A DNA stretch of 18,345 bases, taken from Microbacteriaceae bacterium (GTDB taxonomy: Bacteria; Actinomycetota; Actinomycetes; Actinomycetales; Microbacteriaceae). This document shows, piece by piece, positions 16,001-18,345 of the stretch. A program made the position numbers and the translations under genes. The DNA lies in assembly GCA_025463615.1 (NCBI GenBank), contig JAODAU010000280.1, positions 1 to 18,345 on the forward strand, read 5' to 3'. The number at the start of each line of letters is the position of its first letter. Within the stretch, counting starts at the first letter, position 1. The notes under the pieces were generated by a model. The model did no database searches, was not told the DNA's origin, and saw only the letters and a program-made list of their open reading frames with translations.

Positions 16001-18345
16001 CAGCGATTCCAAGACGAGCTACGACTCTCTCGCGTGGGGCACGGCCCCGACCAAGGGCGACGCGACGCAGACTCAGGTCGTGGACAAGTACACCGGCACG
16101 ACCGCGGCCACCGCTCACTGGAGCGTTTCCGGCTCGACCACCTACGACAGTCTCGGGCGACCTCTGGTCGTGACGGACATCCTCGGGCACACCGCGACGA
16201 ACGCCTACACGCCTGCGGCGGGCGCGGCCGCTGGCAGTGGTCCGCTCACGAGTCAAACGGTGACGAACACCTCGCCGTTCAGTTGGGCCAGCAAGACGAC
16301 CGTCAACCCCGCGTGGGGTGCCGTCCTCTCCAGCAGCGACGCGAACAACAACGCCACCACCGCGACGTACGATTCGCTCGGTCGGCGGGTGAGCGTGTGG
16401 TTTGCGGATCACACTCAAGCCGCCTATCCGACAGCTCCGTCGGTGAGCTACGCCTACACGCTTTCGACCACGACCCCGAACGTCGTCGCGACCACCACGC
16501 TCGCCTCCAGCACCGTCGAGACGTCGTACACGCTGTTCGACGGGCTGGGACGACAGGTGCAGACGCAGGCACCGTCCGAGGCCACCGGCGCGAACGTGAC
16601 GGACACCGCCTATGACGCCTGGGGTCGGGTGAGCTACACCAACTCCCTCTACTGGACGACGTCGGTGACGCCGTCCACGGCGCTGTTCGTCCCGACATCG
16701 CAGAGCCAGATCCCCTCGAAGACGGTCACCCAGTACGACGCGGCCGGGCGTGCCACGGCATCCGTGCTGATGGCGCTCGGGGTCGAGCGCTATCGCTCCA
16801 CGACCGCCTACCTCGGCAAGGATCGCGTCGACTCGACGCCACCGGCCGGCGGCACTCCCACGAGCACGTTCACGAACACGCTCGGCCAGACCACCTCCCT
16901 GGTGCAGTACCTTGCTGCGACTCCGCTCTCGACAGCGACGCAGGAGACAACGACCTACGGCTACAACGCCCAGGGCTCGATGACGTCGATGACAGACCCG
17001 GCCGGCAATCACTGGAGCTGGGGCTTCGATGTGCTCGGCCACCAGACGTCGGCCACGGACCCGGATGCCGGCGCGTCATCCAAGACCTATGACCTCGGCG
17101 GCAACGTGCTCACCAGCACCGACGCGCGCGGGATCACGCTGGCGTACTCGTACGACGCGCTCAACCGCCCGATCTCCGAGTACAAGGGCGTCGTCGGCAC
17201 CGGCGGGTCGGAAATCAGCTCGTGGGTCTACGACACCCTGGCGAAGGGCCAGCTGACCTCCTCGACCAGCTACTACAACTCCACGGTGGGCCACCCGGGG
17301 GCCGCGTTCACCGACACGGTGACCGGCTATGACGCCGCATACCGGCCGAGCGGCGACACTGTCGCCATCCCCACCGGCTCTCCGGCGTTCGGGGGAACGT
17401 CGTACACCAATTCGGTGTCGTACTACCAGGACGGCTCCGTCTCGGCGGTGCAGTACCCCGCAGAGGGCGGTCTTGCCGCCGAGTCCGTTTCGTCGAACTA
17501 CACGGGACTCGGCAACCTGATCGGCGTGTCCGGCACTAACACCTACCTCGTCGGCAACTACACGCCCATCGGGCAGCCCAGCGAGTACACGCGCGGCGGT
17601 ACGACCGGGCTGATCAGTGACTTCGGATACGACCAGGCCAACGGCCAGATCAGCGAGATCAAGCAGCGCACCAAGGTCGGCTCGACCTACACCGTCGCGG
17701 CCGACTCCACCTACACCCACGACAACGCCGGTGACGTGACCTCGATCGCGACGACGTCGGCGAGCACCTCGACCGACACGCAGTGCTTCACCTACGACTA
17801 CCAGCAGGACCTGACGGCGGCGTGGACGCCGACGAGCAACTCGTGTGCGGCGGCGCCGTCGTCGTCGTCGATTGGTGGTCCGGCGCCGTATTGGTCGAGT
17901 TATGTGGTCGATCCGGCGACGGGGAACCGCACCTCGACGACGCAGAACGCGGTGACGGCGGGTGGGGCATCCACCTCGCACACGTATGCGTATCCGGTGG
18001 CGGGTGGGGTGCGGCCGCATTCGGTGGGGTCGGTGACGAATGTCACCGGTGGTACGACCACGACCAGTAGTTACGGGTATGACGCGTCGGGGGACACGAC
18101 GTCCCGTTCGGGTCAGACGGTGACGTATGACGCGACGGGGAAGCCGGCGACGGTGGTTGCGGGGTCGAGCACGCAGACGCTGATTCACGACGCATCCGGT
18201 GGGTTGTTGTTGGAGTCGGATCCGGTGTCGGGGTCGACCCTGTATTTGGGGGCGACGGAGCTGCATGTCGCGGCCGGGTCATCCGCGGTGACGGCGGTGC
18301 GGACGTATACGGCGAACGGGGCCCCGATCGCGGAGCGGACGACGG
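13077..18345 (+). CDS. Giant secreted RHS/YD-repeat protein, polymorphic-toxin or adhesin type (3' end outside window)
   Basis: This frame starts at ATG 13077 and has no stop to base 18345: 1756 complete codons. The signal peptide begins MTRVSHIRATW, with probable cleavage after PPADA (near residue 37). An Ala/Ser/Thr-rich stretch leads to an SpvB-like region (from about 265: SAQTGDFSWSYPM, LNYSSQSVDG, GEGWSLSGAGFIER near 318-331), then a long beta-rich region with paired cysteines. YD/RHS repeats run from about residue 1020: TYDSLGRP, TYDSLGRR, FDGLGRQ, YDAWGR, QYDAAGR, YDALNRP, YGYDASG. YLGATELH at about 1723 and RTYTANGAPIAE near the end mark the approach to the RHS core. Such proteins form a hollow shell that can hold a C-terminal toxin, and an immunity gene often follows; both would lie outside this window. 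Codon use changes near 17,811. The RHS class is certain; toxin function is inferred. Confidence 0.92.
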   Translation, partial: MTRVSHIRATWAITAAVAVALASATWPAFAPPADAAPSGIQPMTPVPGHSAGATAQSTTPKSSTNAPLASRDDLSGTYNGALSGTDDVKPAAPSGTSVVSNWHPVGTSGIAVAAAAPSDAKRAKGPLSNAAVGAVNATLLTPTEARKLGVTGPVLQVTRTDGATGAGRVAVSIPDSVLDGLYGSDFASRVRWVQVDSADQSALKSGKKLKTDADTVASARSASNDATVITPTVATQSIMVVPMGAPVSSTGTGNFGATSLAPSSLWDVSAQTGDFSWSYPMRTPPAAAGPAPSIGLNYSSQSVDGETGSTNNQPSAAGEGWSLSGAGFIERTYVSCSQDSGASGPVTTSGDLCWKTDNATISLGGHSGQLVRDATTGVWKLQSDDGSRIEHLVGTTQGCAANGTYDTDCWRLTTTDGTQYYFGLNQLPGWTSGKPTTNSTWTVPVYGNDASEPCHAATFAASSCVQAWRWNLDYVVDTHANAEAIYYDAEANRYSQNGTTVASYIRGGQVDHIDYGFTNSNAYVANAASDQVLFGYDAYGRCSDATHATCTSESLTAAATTPASPSAYPDVPFDQNCASGACTGQVSPTFWTDGMLDTVTTRYLSGASYQNVDQWTLSHSFPSPGDGTNAALWMTQVSHSGLVGGTLTEPATVFTGATLQNRVWAIDGLAPLDKYRITSIATSLGAMISVNYSAQQCTAANAASIEANANTNTNRCFPQWWTPQVVPVQPAQLDLFHLYVVTSVVSSPMTGGGNDAAQETDYVYTGTPAWRYNTSPFVPEANRTWSTYAGYNTVEVRTGPSATPSQQQTTTYAFYQGMDGDRATTSGGTKSVFVTGSTTLPDSLWFAGQVRDTKVLNGAGGAVLSDTLATPWASAVTSNDGITTARMVGDLETVTTEPTAAGGSRTTDVTTARSGTYNLVSTVNTTTSDAGSTCATTSYAAANTTAWIIGAVDEQAVVGTTCATVGSAVYPAAAISDSKTSYDSLAWGTAPTKGDATQTQVVDKYTGTTAATAHWSVSGSTTYDSLGRPLVVTDILGHTATNAYTPAAGAAAGSGPLTSQTVTNTSPFSWASKTTVNPAWGAVLSSSDANNNATTATYDSLGRRVSVWFADHTQAAYPTAPSVSYAYTLSTTTPNVVATTTLASSTVETSYTLFDGLGRQVQTQAPSEATGANVTDTAYDAWGRVSYTNSLYWTTSVTPSTALFVPTSQSQIPSKTVTQYDAAGRATASVLMALGVERYRSTTAYLGKDRVDSTPPAGGTPTSTFTNTLGQTTSLVQYLAATPLSTATQETTTYGYNAQGSMTSMTDPAGNHWSWGFDVLGHQTSATDPDAGASSKTYDLGGNVLTSTDARGITLAYSYDALNRPISEYKGVVGTGGSEISSWVYDTLAKGQLTSSTSYYNSTVGHPGAAFTDTVTGYDAAYRPSGDTVAIPTGSPAFGGTSYTNSVSYYQDGSVSAVQYPAEGGLAAESVSSNYTGLGNLIGVSGTNTYLVGNYTPIGQPSEYTRGGTTGLISDFGYDQANGQISEIKQRTKVGSTYTVAADSTYTHDNAGDVTSIATTSASTSTDTQCFTYDYQQDLTAAWTPTSNSCAAAPSSSSIGGPAPYWSSYVVDPATGNRTSTTQNAVTAGGASTSHTYAYPVAGGVRPHSVGSVTNVTGGTTTTSSYGYDASGDTTSRSGQTVTYDATGKPATVVAGSSTQTLIHDASGGLLLESDPVSGSTLYLGATELHVAAGSSAVTAVRTYTANGAPIAERTT
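17811..18345 (+). other. Segment of the RHS gene with different codon usage
   Basis: From CTG 17811 codons shift from C-ending to G- and T-ending. By my hand count the tail uses TAT 8 times and TAC once for Tyr, whereas the preceding 700 bp use TAC almost exclusively. TTG appears three times in a row, GGT/GGG replace GGC, and ACG/GCG replace ACC/GCC. The reading frame is unbroken, so this looks like a recombination joint rather than a separate gene. Confidence 0.7.

Noticed and set aside
15164..16615. 483-codon plus-strand frame inside the RHS gene
   Set aside because: Arg/His/Asp-rich shadow; the RHS frame is unbroken across the same interval and has the YD motifs.
15477..17042. 521-codon minus-strand frame
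   Set aside because: Antisense shadow of the RHS gene with Arg/Gly/Val-rich low-complexity translation.
17076..18266. 396-codon minus-strand frame, considered as an immunity gene candidate
   Set aside because: Extremely Arg-rich composition and no plausible start context; an immunity gene would lie after the RHS stop, outside the window.

Overview
This window is high-GC actinobacterial DNA, most likely from the family Microbacteriaceae. The family guess rests on codon choice, the gene families present, and the frequent GGATGC/GCATCC hexamer. It has a chromosomal housekeeping half (1 to about 9,590) and an accessory half (about 9,590 to the end).

Housekeeping half. A 5'-truncated aspartate aminotransferase (1-1215) is followed by a very large protein of the DUF4011/UPF1-like superfamily 1 helicase type (1281-5018). 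Its ATP-binding and hydrolysis motifs look inactivated. A 57-residue protein (5023-5196) is translationally coupled to it. A repeat-rich intergenic region (5218-5322) separates these from a convergent minus-strand group: a 5-formyltetrahydrofolate cyclo-ligase, an FmdB/Ruc-like zinc-ribbon protein with a disordered tail, and mscL. Transcribed divergently from that group are galU, a RimJ/RimL-like N-acetyltransferase and the divisome membrane protein SepX/GlpR. This order matches the Mycobacterium tuberculosis region Rv0985c (mscL), Rv0991c (ruc), Rv0992c, Rv0993 (galU), Rv0994 (moeA1/glp), Rv0995 (rimJ), Rv0996 (glpR) as I recall it. The clear difference is that the moeA/glp gene is absent here: galU runs almost directly into the acetyltransferase.

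Accessory half. A tRNA-Ala(CGC) gene with encoded CCA and a strong hairpin terminator marks the boundary. After a 190-bp leader with G-runs, C-runs and two inverted repeats come two secreted giants on the plus strand: a 1070-residue cell-surface protein (DNRLRE-like, Ig-like, twin Cys-repeat and LamG-like modules) and an RHS/YD-repeat protein that begins at 13077 and runs off the end of the window (1756 residues visible, no stop). The RHS protein resembles actinobacterial polymorphic toxins or surface adhesins. Its conserved core, any variable toxin tip and any immunity gene would lie beyond the window. Synonymous codon use changes abruptly near 17,811, which suggests the 3' end was acquired or swapped by recombination.

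No IS element, integrase, CRISPR array or rRNA was seen. The longest stretch without a gene is 9588-9819 (232 bp).
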